Shown here piece after piece: positions 6,232-14,233 of a DNA stretch of 19,603 nt. Position 1 is the stretch's first letter. Every line of letters starts with the position of its first letter. The notes under the pieces were generated by a model. The model was not told the DNA's origin, did not search any database, and saw nothing but the letters and a program-made list of their open reading frames with translations. The DNA is from JACOTV01 sp964445135 (GTDB taxonomy: Bacteria > Patescibacteriota > Microgenomatia > UBA1406 > GWC2-37-13): NCBI GenBank assembly GCA_964445135.1, contig CAYUJW010000017.1:1-19603 (forward strand), written 5' to 3'. The position numbers were made by a program, and so were the translations under genes.

Positions 6232-8256
6232 TTATGGCTTGACAAGCTGATCGGTTGCAAATGGCCCCTCAAACAGCTTTTCACCAAACACACTGACTTC
6301 AAGTGATTGCTTATCCTTCTCAACGCTTGCTTGCTTCTGTACCAATAGCGAATAGTTGTCTTTCTTGATGCTTGTCGGCAATGTGTAGGTGACGGTCACT
6401 TTGGCAAGGCCTTTTGGCTCAACGGTCATGAAGCCTTCAAAAACCGTCTTGTCAAATTCATCATATGTCTTGACTGTGGTCTGTGATCCGACAAACTTGT
6501 CTAGTTTTGCACCCTTTGGTACATATACACGGACCCAATTGCGCAGAGTGGCATTTAGACATAGTCCGCCGCGCTCGAGGTTACAATCGGAGTGAGGGTA
6601 CGGATTTTTGTATGTGATGGTTACCTCGCGAGCAAGCTTGCCATCTTTTTCGGTAGTTTTTGTGCTAATTGTTTCGTTGACAAATAAGTTGGATTTGGCG
6701 CCTGCAAAGTTTACGCCATTTACGTGGAGATAGTCACCTTCTGCGTCGCGAATTCGTCCTGCAAAGTTTACACGTTCTGCAGCATCTTGAAGCTTTTTAT
6801 CTTTAAAGTTGAGCAAAATATGTTTTTCATTCATATTTTCATACATCTGCGAAGCAAGTGTTCCCCAATATTTTGAAGGAGAGAATCCAATCGCCTTATA
6901 AAAGAGCGCATACATCAGATCGCCCAGAATACCTTTTCTATCTGTTTTTATGTAGTTTACCGGACGATCAACGAGGTCAAAAAGCTGATAGATGACCTGT
7001 GGACAGTCGCAGCGTTCATCTTCATTTGCTGAGAAGGTGATTCCATCAACTTCGGTGTCTCCAAATATTCGAAGCATGTCAACAAGCACCTTTGCGTCAA
7101 GCATGATGATGCCATCATAGTCTTTGTCGATACTGCTTCGCTCGTAGAGAGATTCAAAGAGTTTGATTGAAGCGGGTAGATCCGGTGACAGGTTGCTGTC
7201 GCGTACATAGAATCTCGTGACATTTTTGTGATAGGTCAATATTTCAGCAGGTGCTGCAGGATGATTGCTGATTGAATTGTCCATTGAGTAAATATCTTCT
7301 GAACGCTCAATCGATATGCGTCCGTCTTTTATATTAAAGAATGCATATGAAGTAAGAAAACCGCCTGTCGCACGACGCTCATAGTTGTTTTGAAAGAGGA
7401 TAAGATATGTTTTTTCTGAGTCCTTTCCAAGGATGACAGGGAGCTGTTTGAGAAGTGGTTTTGCATCAACAAATAGTGAGGTGATTCCAGAGAACTGTTC
7501 TTTCACCATTTCAACGTTGGCTCGAACTTCACGGTTGCCCACTTTTTTCGGATAGCGCTTCGGATCAATCTTGCTAATGCGTTTATCTGCCTCTTCAATA
7601 TTCTTTGATATTTCATCAATATTGCCGACCATCTTGTCCAAAGTAAGAACGGCAAATTGCAAACGGTCTTCGGCTGATTTGTCAACAAATGACGCTTCAC
7701 CTTTTTTCATGCCGAGTAAGTCTGCGTATGGGGCAATAGATTCAATTCCTTTTTCAGCAGCAGTGAGTGAATACCGTCCTGCTTCAACACCATTTTTCAA
7801 ATCAGACACATAGGGAATAAGCGCTGCCCAATAGAGTCCACGCGCATCGCGCTCAACATCTTTGTATGCAAGCGAAACGCCTTTCATTTTTTGCTGAATG
7901 AGGTCGATATCATTCTCTTTGGCCGCATCTTTAAGTGCGCGACCAGCGGTCTCTACTTTTTTGAGGCTAGATTGAAGGGCGAGTGCAGGTCGAATAACGC
8001 TCACGTATGTAAGAAGAAGAAGCACGACAACGACGCCAAGCACTGAGCTTAGCGATTTTTTACGATTCTTTATCCAAGAACCTGTACCGAATCGTTTGCG
8101 CTTTGACATAAATTCATTCGTTCCTGAGGAGGAACTTTTATCAGTATACCCAGAACCCCATGCAATATCAAACTGAGTTTCTGTTTTGAGACCTGCTGCG
8201 GTGGTTGGTTTTGGGGTGTCGCCTAGACCGCTCCCTTGCCTGTTATCATGATCCAT
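6232..8256 (-). CDS. DUF4012 membrane protein linked to surface-glycan genes
   Basis: 674 residues. A polar cytoplasmic N-terminus (1-68, ending in basic KNRKK) leads to one membrane helix (about 69-90). An extracytoplasmic helical region (about 95-270) is followed by the DUF4012 core (about 283-400), with the family hallmark ILFQNNYERRATGGF and SEDIYSMD. A beta-rich C-terminal part (about 540-674) completes it. DUF4012 proteins are common in Patescibacteria and Actinobacteria and often sit with polysaccharide genes; their biochemical role is not established. A place in export or attachment of the glycan made by the upstream genes is inference. The ATG at 8256 lies inside the end of the sugar-transferase gene (34-base overlap), showing tight coupling. 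The next in-frame ATG is at residue 50, so the long start is preferred but not certain. Confidence 0.85.
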   Translation of the reverse strand: MDHDNRQGSGLGDTPKPTTAAGLKTETQFDIAWGSGYTDKSSSSGTNEFMSKRKRFGTGSWIKNRKKSLSSVLGVVVVLLLLTYVSVIRPALALQSSLKKVETAGRALKDAAKENDIDLIQQKMKGVSLAYKDVERDARGLYWAALIPYVSDLKNGVEAGRYSLTAAEKGIESIAPYADLLGMKKGEASFVDKSAEDRLQFAVLTLDKMVGNIDEISKNIEEADKRISKIDPKRYPKKVGNREVRANVEMVKEQFSGITSLFVDAKPLLKQLPVILGKDSEKTYLILFQNNYERRATGGFLTSYAFFNIKDGRISIERSEDIYSMDNSISNHPAAPAEILTYHKNVTRFYVRDSNLSPDLPASIKLFESLYERSSIDKDYDGIIMLDAKVLVDMLRIFGDTEVDGITFSANEDERCDCPQVIYQLFDLVDRPVNYIKTDRKGILGDLMYALFYKAIGFSPSKYWGTLASQMYENMNEKHILLNFKDKKLQDAAERVNFAGRIRDAEGDYLHVNGVNFAGAKSNLFVNETISTKTTEKDGKLAREVTITYKNPYPHSDCNLERGGLCLNATLRNWVRVYVPKGAKLDKFVGSQTTVKTYDEFDKTVFEGFMTVEPKGLAKVTVTYTLPTSIKKDNYSLLVQKQASVEKDKQSLEVSVFGEKLFEGPFATDQLVKP

Positions 8257-8882
8257 GGAGTTTTGAAAATAATTCTTAAGTCGTTGACCAATGAAATTGT
8301 GTCAACATAGTATGCATCAAGAGCAATGCGTTTGTCAAAGTTAATTTCTGAGCGCCCTGATACTTGCCAAAGTCCGGTGATGCCAGGTTTGACTGACAAT
8401 ACTTTTCGAACCATCGGCTTTGTGTATGGATATTTTTTTTGTTGTTCATCAAGTTCGTCACGGTAATATGCGCGGGGTCCAACGATACTCATTTCACCTC
8501 GAATCACGTTTAAGAGCTGAGGGATTTCGTCGATTGAATGTTTGCGAATAAATTTACCAACTGGAGTAATGCGTGGGTCGTTCATCAGCTTATAGCTACC
8601 TTTTTTATATTCTTTATATAGCTCGGCAAACTCCGGATCTTCTCGCAGTATTTGATGAGCATTGGTAATCATCGAGCGAAATTTATACATCTTGAATCGT
8701 TGGGTGAATTGGCCAACGCGCTCGGGAACGTCTGCAAATATGGGACCTTCTGAGGTGATGAGGATTGCCAGCGCAGCAACCACACAGATTGGTGCAAAGA
8801 TAATTAAGATCGCAACGGCCAAAACCAAATCAAGTGCCCGCTTGGCATATCGTTCGTACGCTTCTGCGACAAAAGGGTTCAT
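8223..8882 (-). CDS. Polyprenyl-phosphate sugar-1-phosphate transferase (monotopic, WcaJ/PglC catalytic domain)
   Basis: 219 residues from the ATG at 8882; a TTG at 8903 would add seven residues. The enzyme moves a sugar-1-phosphate from a nucleotide sugar to the lipid carrier undecaprenyl phosphate, the first step of a surface glycan. Visible: a hydrophobic N-terminal hairpin (about 12-35, with a central Pro as in the re-entrant helix of PglC), MYKFRSM, DPRITPVGKFIRK, the catalytic Asp-Glu pair in SIDEIPQLLN, SIVGPRAYYRDEL, and KPGITGLWQVSGRS. The extra four-helix N-terminal part of WcaJ/WbaP is missing, so this is the minimal catalytic form. It lies 29 bases after the GDP-mannose gene and overlaps DUF4012. 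The sugar it uses cannot be read from the sequence. Confidence 0.92.
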   Translation of the reverse strand: MNPFVAEAYERYAKRALDLVLAVAILIIFAPICVVAALAILITSEGPIFADVPERVGQFTQRFKMYKFRSMITNAHQILREDPEFAELYKEYKKGSYKLMNDPRITPVGKFIRKHSIDEIPQLLNVIRGEMSIVGPRAYYRDELDEQQKKYPYTKPMVRKVLSVKPGITGLWQVSGRSEINFDKRIALDAYYVDTISLVNDLRIIFKTPWIMITGKGAV

Positions 8883-8911
8883 GATGGTTATAAAGTGTGC
8901 CAATAGTGAGC

Positions 8912-10000
8912 CTAAGTCAGGTGCTCGAATTCGGTGTTTTGAAAGCTTTCAACAAGAGTCTTGATCTTGCCTACCGATTTTTTCTGTGTGATTAATAATA
9001 CATCGCTTGTGTTGACCACCAACAAATCATCAAGGTCAATTCCGACAATAAGTTGTGATGGGCTATAGTTGTACAAAAGACTGTCTTTTGTATCGCGAAG
9101 AAGTACATGGCCGTTTGTCACATTGTCATCATGACTTTTTTCCAAGGCTTCTTTCAATGCTTCCCATGCCCCAACATCGCTCCAACCGATATCCTCGACA
9201 ATAACATATGCATTATCATGGTCGAGCTTCTCAAGAACTGCGTTATCGAAGTTGATTGAGGGCATTTGTCCATAGTGATGCTCAAGTACTTGCTCATATG
9301 AGTCTGTCCCAATCGCGCGACAGATAGCGGAGGTATGTTCGTGAATTTCCGGAACGTGCTCTTCAAACAGTGAGGCAAGATATGAGGGGCGAATGACAAA
9401 ATATCCCAAGTTCCAACAATGTTTGCCGTCTTCAAAAAATTGTTGTGCCACTTCTTTTTTTGGGCGATACTGAAAGCCTTCAAATGCATACAGTGCGACG
9501 CCTTTGACTGCGGCGACTGCTCCGCCAAAATGAATCCATCCCAAATTGTCTGAGGCAAAACGAGGTTTTTGACCGATAAAAACTATTTTGTTTGGTTCTT
9601 TCTCAAGAACTGACTCAGCAGCCAACAGCGCCTGCTTAAACAGATCTTCCTGGCGCACCATATGGTCGCTCCACAATATGGTCACCGGTTCGTCGCTTCC
9701 GGTCACTTGCTTGATGTATGATACGGCGTAGGCGACTGCTGGGCCAACATCTTTCTTGTGCGGCTCGGCAATGATGTTTTGGGCAGGCAACATTGGGAGT
9801 TGTTTTTGCACGATCTCTCGATAACTCAGGCCCGTTGAAATAAAGATGTCTTTGGGGTCAATCTCCGGCATGAGTCGGGAAACTGTTGCTTGTAGTGTCG
9901 ATTGATCACCGATCAAGCTTTCGAATTGTTTGGGGGATTTTTTTCGTGACAACGGCCACAAACGTGTGCCGACGCCACCTGCAAATATGACTGCTCTCAT
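8912..10000 (-). CDS. manC: Mannose-1-phosphate guanylyltransferase (GDP-mannose pyrophosphorylase)
   Basis: 362 residues. Makes GDP-mannose from GTP and mannose-1-phosphate. The nucleotide-binding signature FAGGVGTRLWPLSR followed by SPKQF is at the very start (about 6-25). Further motifs are IIAEPHKKDVGPAVAYA, the metal-site region LWSDHMV, NLGYFVIRPS, INFDNAVLEK, and GWSDVGAWEAL near the C-terminus. The second domain (phosphomannose isomerase) of longer ManC proteins is absent, so isomerase must come from another gene. It probably opens the transcription unit with the sugar transferase and DUF4012. The upstream glycosyltransferase resembles mannosyltransferases and would be a natural user of the product. 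The start is fixed by the signature. Confidence 0.92.
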   Translation of the reverse strand: MRAVIFAGGVGTRLWPLSRKKSPKQFESLIGDQSTLQATVSRLMPEIDPKDIFISTGLSYREIVQKQLPMLPAQNIIAEPHKKDVGPAVAYAVSYIKQVTGSDEPVTILWSDHMVRQEDLFKQALLAAESVLEKEPNKIVFIGQKPRFASDNLGWIHFGGAVAAVKGVALYAFEGFQYRPKKEVAQQFFEDGKHCWNLGYFVIRPSYLASLFEEHVPEIHEHTSAICRAIGTDSYEQVLEHHYGQMPSINFDNAVLEKLDHDNAYVIVEDIGWSDVGAWEALKEALEKSHDDNVTNGHVLLRDTKDSLLYNYSPSQLIVGIDLDDLLVVNTSDVLLITQKKSVGKIKTLVESFQNTEFEHLT

Positions 10001-10015
10001 TAAATGAATTGAGTG

Positions 10016-10044
10016 GTAATACGGTTAGTAAATAATAAATACAA
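10016..10044 (-). promoter_or_regulatory. Promoter candidate for the manC unit
   Basis: Minus strand: -35 TTGTAT (10039-10044), 17-base spacer, -10 TATTAC (10016-10021), then 15 bases to the ATG. It directly abuts the stop of the upstream glycosyltransferase gene. Moderate match only. Confidence 0.35.
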
Positions 10045-11163
10045 TTATCTAGGAATGATATCAGAAAATTCATCAATAAACCGCTTTTTTCCAAACTTCC
10101 GTTTTATATGATGCGGGCTGTACTGTATCGCTTTCTGTCTCATATTGTAGGCAACTTTGTCATAAGTTGCAATCGCTTCGCACATGGATGCATCAGTCTG
10201 TTTGGCAAAAGTTGCACCCGTCTTCCCCTCAATAATTGTTTCTGCCGCTCCGGAATTGTGGTAGGTGATGACGGGGCAGCCAAAATATTGGGCTTCAACA
10301 GCAACTAATCCAAAATCCTCTTCCTGAGGCATAAGAAGCGCCTGGGCATGAGTGTAAAGAGCGGCAAGCGTCGCGTCGTCAACATTTTCAAGCCATGTTA
10401 CGTGTTGATTTGCCTCTTTCATCAAGTGTTCTTTATATGATCCATGGCCAACGATAACTAAATGGTGACCAAGGGTGGCACATGCTCGCATTGCAATCTC
10501 AGTTTTTTTATATGGTTCGAGTCGATTGACCACGAGATAATAGGGTGTGTTGGAGAGATGTGCGGGGATTGAGTCGCTTGATAAAAATCTTTTTTTCTCA
10601 TCCCAGTATTCATGGTCAAACGGCACATAGATGACACGAGAAGGACGATTATAGTATGTGCTGACACGACGCGCTACGTGGTGCGAAATGCTGACGATTT
10701 GGTCGGGACGTGCGGCGCTGACATAATCAAATGTTCGCAAGTGAGATAAGAATGGAGAGAGGACGATTTGGCTTGTGCGGTCGAGGTAGTCGCTTGTTTG
10801 TCCCCATAAGTATCGTGTTGGCGTCAATATGTAGCAGAGATGAATGGTTCCTGGATGAGTAATGACGCTTTTGGCAAATGCCGATGTGATGGATATCACC
10901 AGATCATACTGCGCCAAATTAAGCTGCTCAAACGCATATGGGTAGAGCGGAAGGCACAGTGCCCGTCGTTGCGTAAGCGCCGCAGGAAGCAGCTGCATAT
11001 AACTGGTTGCGGGAGATAGGCTTTGCGCAACCGATGAGCGAGTTGGATCGGCGTGTGCACAATACCAATCGGCATCAGGAAACATTGCGGCAAATGTCTG
11101 GAGTATGCGTTCAACCCCACCTTGCTCTGTGTCCATCCAATCATAAATAAGTGCAATCTTCAT
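10045..11163 (-). CDS. GT4-family glycosyltransferase, WbaZ-like (probable mannosyltransferase)
   Basis: 372 residues from the ATG at 11163 (MKIALIYDW); a TTG six codons upstream is in frame but less likely. GT-B fold: the N-terminal acceptor half has QGGVERIL (about 14-21) and a PTRYLWG stretch similar to the HTPxRYxW motif of WbaZ-type mannosyltransferases. The C-terminal nucleotide-sugar half has VVNRLEPYKKTEIAMRA, a VGHG strand, and the retaining-GT E-x7-E motif in EEDFGLVAVEAQYFG. It should add a sugar, perhaps mannose from GDP-mannose, to a lipid-linked glycan on the cytoplasmic face. It starts 18 bases after the exonuclease stop, so it is co-transcribed with a DNA-repair gene, while its likely functional partners follow 44 bases downstream. 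The family is sure; the donor and acceptor are inferred. Confidence 0.88.
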   Translation of the reverse strand: MKIALIYDWMDTEQGGVERILQTFAAMFPDADWYCAHADPTRSSVAQSLSPATSYMQLLPAALTQRRALCLPLYPYAFEQLNLAQYDLVISITSAFAKSVITHPGTIHLCYILTPTRYLWGQTSDYLDRTSQIVLSPFLSHLRTFDYVSAARPDQIVSISHHVARRVSTYYNRPSRVIYVPFDHEYWDEKKRFLSSDSIPAHLSNTPYYLVVNRLEPYKKTEIAMRACATLGHHLVIVGHGSYKEHLMKEANQHVTWLENVDDATLAALYTHAQALLMPQEEDFGLVAVEAQYFGCPVITYHNSGAAETIIEGKTGATFAKQTDASMCEAIATYDKVAYNMRQKAIQYSPHHIKRKFGKKRFIDEFSDIIPR

Positions 11164-11181
11164 ACGGTCTTTGGTGCGCAA

Positions 11182-12129
11182 TTAGAATAAGCCGAGTTGG
11201 TCGCTGTCAGGTGGAGTGGCTCTCACAGTTGGTTCATAGGCTGTCGTGACGGCGGGTGTTGGCTTTTTGGTATAGAGTCGTTGCACAAGTGTTCGCATTT
11301 CATATGCCTCAAGCTTCTCTCGAAGAGCATCGGGGAACGTGCTCCATGCCGTGTGAATTTCGTCAAACTCAATCCCCGGCACATCACGCACAATCGTCGC
11401 AATGCGTTTTGATGTGATGATTTCTTCACGATTTTCCTTGATGCGCCTTGCAACTGCTGGTTTTTCAATGTCATCAATATGATTGAGAAGGTTCTCAACA
11501 TGGCCAAACTCAGAAACCAATTGAATTGCCGTTTTCACCCCTATGCCATCTGCACCGCGATAGTTGTCTGATGGGTCACCAGCTAAGGCTTTAAAATCGG
11601 AGATAAATTGTGGATCTACCCCCATTTTCTCTTTGACCGCTGCCTCATCATACATAATGATTTTACTCATTCCTGTTTGTGGAGAAACGATTGCGGTTTT
11701 GGCATCAACGAGCTGCATGATGTCGCGGTCGCCCGTGAATATGTATGTTTGATATCCACGCTTGGTAGCTTGGAGTGAAAGCGTGCCGATGATATCGTCT
11801 GCCTCATATCCATCAAGCTCCATACGGCACATACCGCTTACATCAAGCAACTCTTTAAGGAGGGGGATTTGCACTTTGAAATCATCGCTTATTGATGGTC
11901 TATGTGCTTGGTAGCTTGGGAGCAGTTCTTCGCGAAATGTTGGTTTTGGGGTATCAAACGCGATCACTAAGTTCCCCGGCGTAAACACATCGATTGCACG
12001 TGAGACCATGCCAAAAAAACCATAAATTATATTTGTTGGAATCCCGGCTTTCGTCTTAAAGGGGGGGATTGCGTGAAATGCGCGGTGCATGATGGCATTT
12101 CCGTCAACGATCAAGAACGTAGTATTCAT
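11182..12129 (-). CDS. Stand-alone 5'-3' exonuclease (PolA N-terminal / FEN family)
   Basis: 315 residues from the ATG at 12129; an upstream TTG would add nine residues that do not fit the family. The enzyme removes RNA primers and flaps. Metal-binding acidic motifs are in order: IVDGNAIMHRAFHA, FDTPKPTFREELLPSYQAHRP (first Asp), GYEADDIIGTL, FTGDRDIMQLV, and GDPSDNYRGADGIGVKTA with the helix-hairpin-helix. It is the exonuclease module only, with no polymerase domain after it; the last 40 residues are low-complexity. A separate exonuclease, instead of full PolA, is seen in several reduced genomes, where it serves Okazaki-fragment maturation. A -10 of the extended type lies 8 bases before the ATG. 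Confidence 0.92.
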   Translation of the reverse strand: MNTTFLIVDGNAIMHRAFHAIPPFKTKAGIPTNIIYGFFGMVSRAIDVFTPGNLVIAFDTPKPTFREELLPSYQAHRPSISDDFKVQIPLLKELLDVSGMCRMELDGYEADDIIGTLSLQATKRGYQTYIFTGDRDIMQLVDAKTAIVSPQTGMSKIIMYDEAAVKEKMGVDPQFISDFKALAGDPSDNYRGADGIGVKTAIQLVSEFGHVENLLNHIDDIEKPAVARRIKENREEIITSKRIATIVRDVPGIEFDEIHTAWSTFPDALREKLEAYEMRTLVQRLYTKKPTPAVTTAYEPTVRATPPDSDQLGLF

Positions 12130-12137
12130 GAGAAATA

Positions 12138-12146
12138 AGTGTAGCA
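12138..12146 (-). promoter_or_regulatory. Extended -10 of the exonuclease gene, leaderless layout
   Basis: TG-C-TACACT on the minus strand; the hexamer (12138-12143) ends 8 bases before the ATG at 12129, in the 74-base gap after ftsH. No convincing -35. The same TGCTACA core as at ftsH. Confidence 0.45.
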
Positions 12147-12203
12147 GAAATGGCAAAACAGCGGCGTAGAATGCCTATTGCTGCGCATTGATCTTTACGT
12201 TGA

Positions 12204-14108
12204 TTATGAATGAGTGGGTGCTGGTTTTTTTATTCCAACAATTGCCTCAAACTCATCAGTATCGATGCTTTCTTTCGTAATAAGTTCATCAGCCACCTTA
12301 TCAAGAAGTTTGCGATTCTTTTTCACGAGAGCAACTGCCTCTTTGTATGCAGTGGCTAAGATTGCTGCGACTTCAGCGTCAATCTTGGCCATCATAGTCT
12401 CTGAGATTCGCTGGTCTTGCCAGGTGGTTTTCCCAAACTCAGTTATGTCGTATGACGGTCCATAGTTGACAGGGCCCAAGCTGCTCATTCCATAGTCAAC
12501 CACCATGGCACGAGCCACATTTGTTGCCTGATCAAAATCATTAGCAGCACCTGTTGTTATCTCGCTAAAGACAACTTCTTCGGCAGCGCGTCCACCCATC
12601 ATGACGGCGAGCCGTTGCAACAAGTGAGTTCGTGTTTCGTGAAGCTTATCTTTGGCAGGTGGAATAAGCGTGAAGCCAAGAGCCATGCCTCGCGACACAA
12701 TCGATATGCGATGCACAGGATCGGTATCTGGCTGAAAGTGCGAAACAAGCGCGTGTCCGGCTTCATGATATGCAGTCAATCGGCGATCGTAATCTGACTG
12801 TAATCGCTTCTTTTCTGGGCCAAGTTTCACTTTTGTTGCGGCCTCTTCGATCATATCCATCGTAACCAGTTCTTTTGCTTGACGTGCAGCGTCAATTGCC
12901 GCCTCATTCAGCATGTTTTCAAGATCTGCTCCTGAAAAGCCCACTGTTCGTTTAGCGACTCGCTCCCAATTTACCTGCGCATCAAATGGTTTGTTGCGTG
13001 CATGAATCTTTAATATCTCCAATCGACCCTCAGCATCAGGATAGTCGACCAATATTCGTCTATCAAATCGTCCAGCACGAAGAAGGGCAGGATCCAGTAA
13101 ATCGCCGCGATTTGTAGCTGCAATTACCACCACTTGTTCATTTGGGGTAAATCCATCCATCTCGACAAGAATCTGATTTAGTGTCTGTTCACGCTCATCA
13201 TGAGCTGGCATCACGCCACTTGATCGTGCACGCCCAACTGCCTCAATTTCATCAATAAAGATGATTGATGGAGCACTTTTTTTCGCTGTCGCAAAAAGAT
13301 CTCGTACTCGTGCCGCTCCAATTCCAACAAGCATCTCCATAAATTCTGATCCGGCAATTGAGAAAAATGGTGCGTTTGCTTCGCCGGCTACTGCCTTGGC
13401 CAGGAGGGTTTTTCCACATCCTGGAGGTCCAATAAGCATGACGCCCTTTGGAGTACGTGCCCCCACTTTTTTATATTTCTCGGGATTTTTCAGAAAATCA
13501 ACAACTTCCTCCAGCTCGCTCTTTGCTTCATTGACGCCTGCCACATCCTTAAACTGAATTTTTGATACATCTCGGATAAAGCGCTTCGCTTTTGATTGCC
13601 CAAACGAGAAGACAGAATCTTGCGCGCCGCGCGCTTGGCGGAAAATGAAGATAAAAAATGCAATCATAAGAATGGTTGGGATGAGGTTGCCAAGCAGAAT
13701 CATCATTCCCTCAGATCCTTGTGAGTTATTGACTGTTATCTGGATGGCGTCAGTTTTGATTCCTGCGTCTTTCAGGGTGCTCATAAAACCTTCCGAGCTT
13801 TCCTTATACGCAAATGCCTCAGAATTGTCTTTGTAGTAAATGCTTACCCGGTTTTCACTGAGTTCGATACGTTTTACTTTGTCTTTTTTGATGTCTTCAA
13901 TGACTGAAGTAATGGGCATTTCACGAGCTGAAGTGTTGCTGAGAGTCTGTGTGAGTGATCGGACGCTCAACATGGCAAAAAGTCCGACAAACAGAATGAT
14001 AAAGAGCGTTTTGAAATCAACCTGCATTTTCAATTCGCGGACCTGGCGACTGCCTTGTTTGCGATTTGATGTTGAAAAGAGCTTTGATTTTTTCTGAAGT
14101 TTTGGCAT
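12204..14108 (-). CDS. ftsH: ATP-dependent zinc metalloprotease FtsH
   Basis: 634 residues. A membrane-bound AAA protease that degrades misfolded and short-lived membrane proteins. Order: basic cytoplasmic tail (1-28), TM1 (about 33-52), periplasmic domain (about 55-132), TM2 (about 134-156), AAA module with Walker A GPPGCGKT (227-234), Walker B IIFIDE (about 282-287), second region of homology ATNRGDLLDPALLRAGRFDRR (about 331-351), and protease domain with zinc motif HEAGH (448-452) and third ligand Asp in AAND (about 524). Length is normal. One odd point: the pore loop reads MLVG (Leu260), where the family has MFVG. A single-gene unit with a clear promoter next to the start codon, transcribed away from tsaC-tsaE. 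The start is supported by the promoter position. Confidence 0.97.
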   Translation of the reverse strand: MPKLQKKSKLFSTSNRKQGSRQVRELKMQVDFKTLFIILFVGLFAMLSVRSLTQTLSNTSAREMPITSVIEDIKKDKVKRIELSENRVSIYYKDNSEAFAYKESSEGFMSTLKDAGIKTDAIQITVNNSQGSEGMMILLGNLIPTILMIAFFIFIFRQARGAQDSVFSFGQSKAKRFIRDVSKIQFKDVAGVNEAKSELEEVVDFLKNPEKYKKVGARTPKGVMLIGPPGCGKTLLAKAVAGEANAPFFSIAGSEFMEMLVGIGAARVRDLFATAKKSAPSIIFIDEIEAVGRARSSGVMPAHDEREQTLNQILVEMDGFTPNEQVVVIAATNRGDLLDPALLRAGRFDRRILVDYPDAEGRLEILKIHARNKPFDAQVNWERVAKRTVGFSGADLENMLNEAAIDAARQAKELVTMDMIEEAATKVKLGPEKKRLQSDYDRRLTAYHEAGHALVSHFQPDTDPVHRISIVSRGMALGFTLIPPAKDKLHETRTHLLQRLAVMMGGRAAEEVVFSEITTGAANDFDQATNVARAMVVDYGMSSLGPVNYGPSYDITEFGKTTWQDQRISETMMAKIDAEVAAILATAYKEAVALVKKNRKLLDKVADELITKESIDTDEFEAIVGIKKPAPTHS

Positions 14109-14114
14109 TGGGTA

Positions 14115-14123
14115 ATTGTAGCA
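14115..14123 (-). promoter_or_regulatory. Extended -10 of ftsH, leaderless layout
   Basis: TG-C-TACAAT on the minus strand (hexamer 14115-14120, 5 of 6 to consensus, with TG at 14122-14123). It ends 6 bases before the ftsH ATG, so the expected transcript starts at or next to the A of the ATG. The -35 region is weak, as often with extended -10 promoters. Confidence 0.6.
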
Positions 14124-14217
14124 GAAAACATATAAAAGACTAGTGCTTGTGGGTTATACGCATACTACATGCAGTTGGATCGGCCTCTATCACTGGCTAT
14201 TAAGAGGTGGTGGTCTA

Positions 14218-14226
14218 TGGTATCAT
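14218..14226 (+). promoter_or_regulatory. Extended -10 of tsaC-tsaE, leaderless layout
   Basis: TG-G-TATCAT (hexamer 14221-14226, 5 of 6) ends 7 bases before the ATG at 14234. It faces away from the ftsH promoter; the two -10 elements are about 100 bases apart. If active, the in-frame GTG codons at 14207 and 14210 would be upstream of the transcript, which supports the ATG start. Confidence 0.55.
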
Positions 14227-14233
14227 ATACGCT

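Noticed and set aside
12150..12176. Possible ftsH terminator hairpin (CAGC/GCTG with inner GGC/GCC)
   Set aside because: The stem needs a 4-base bulge on one side and is followed by only four T; not convincing.
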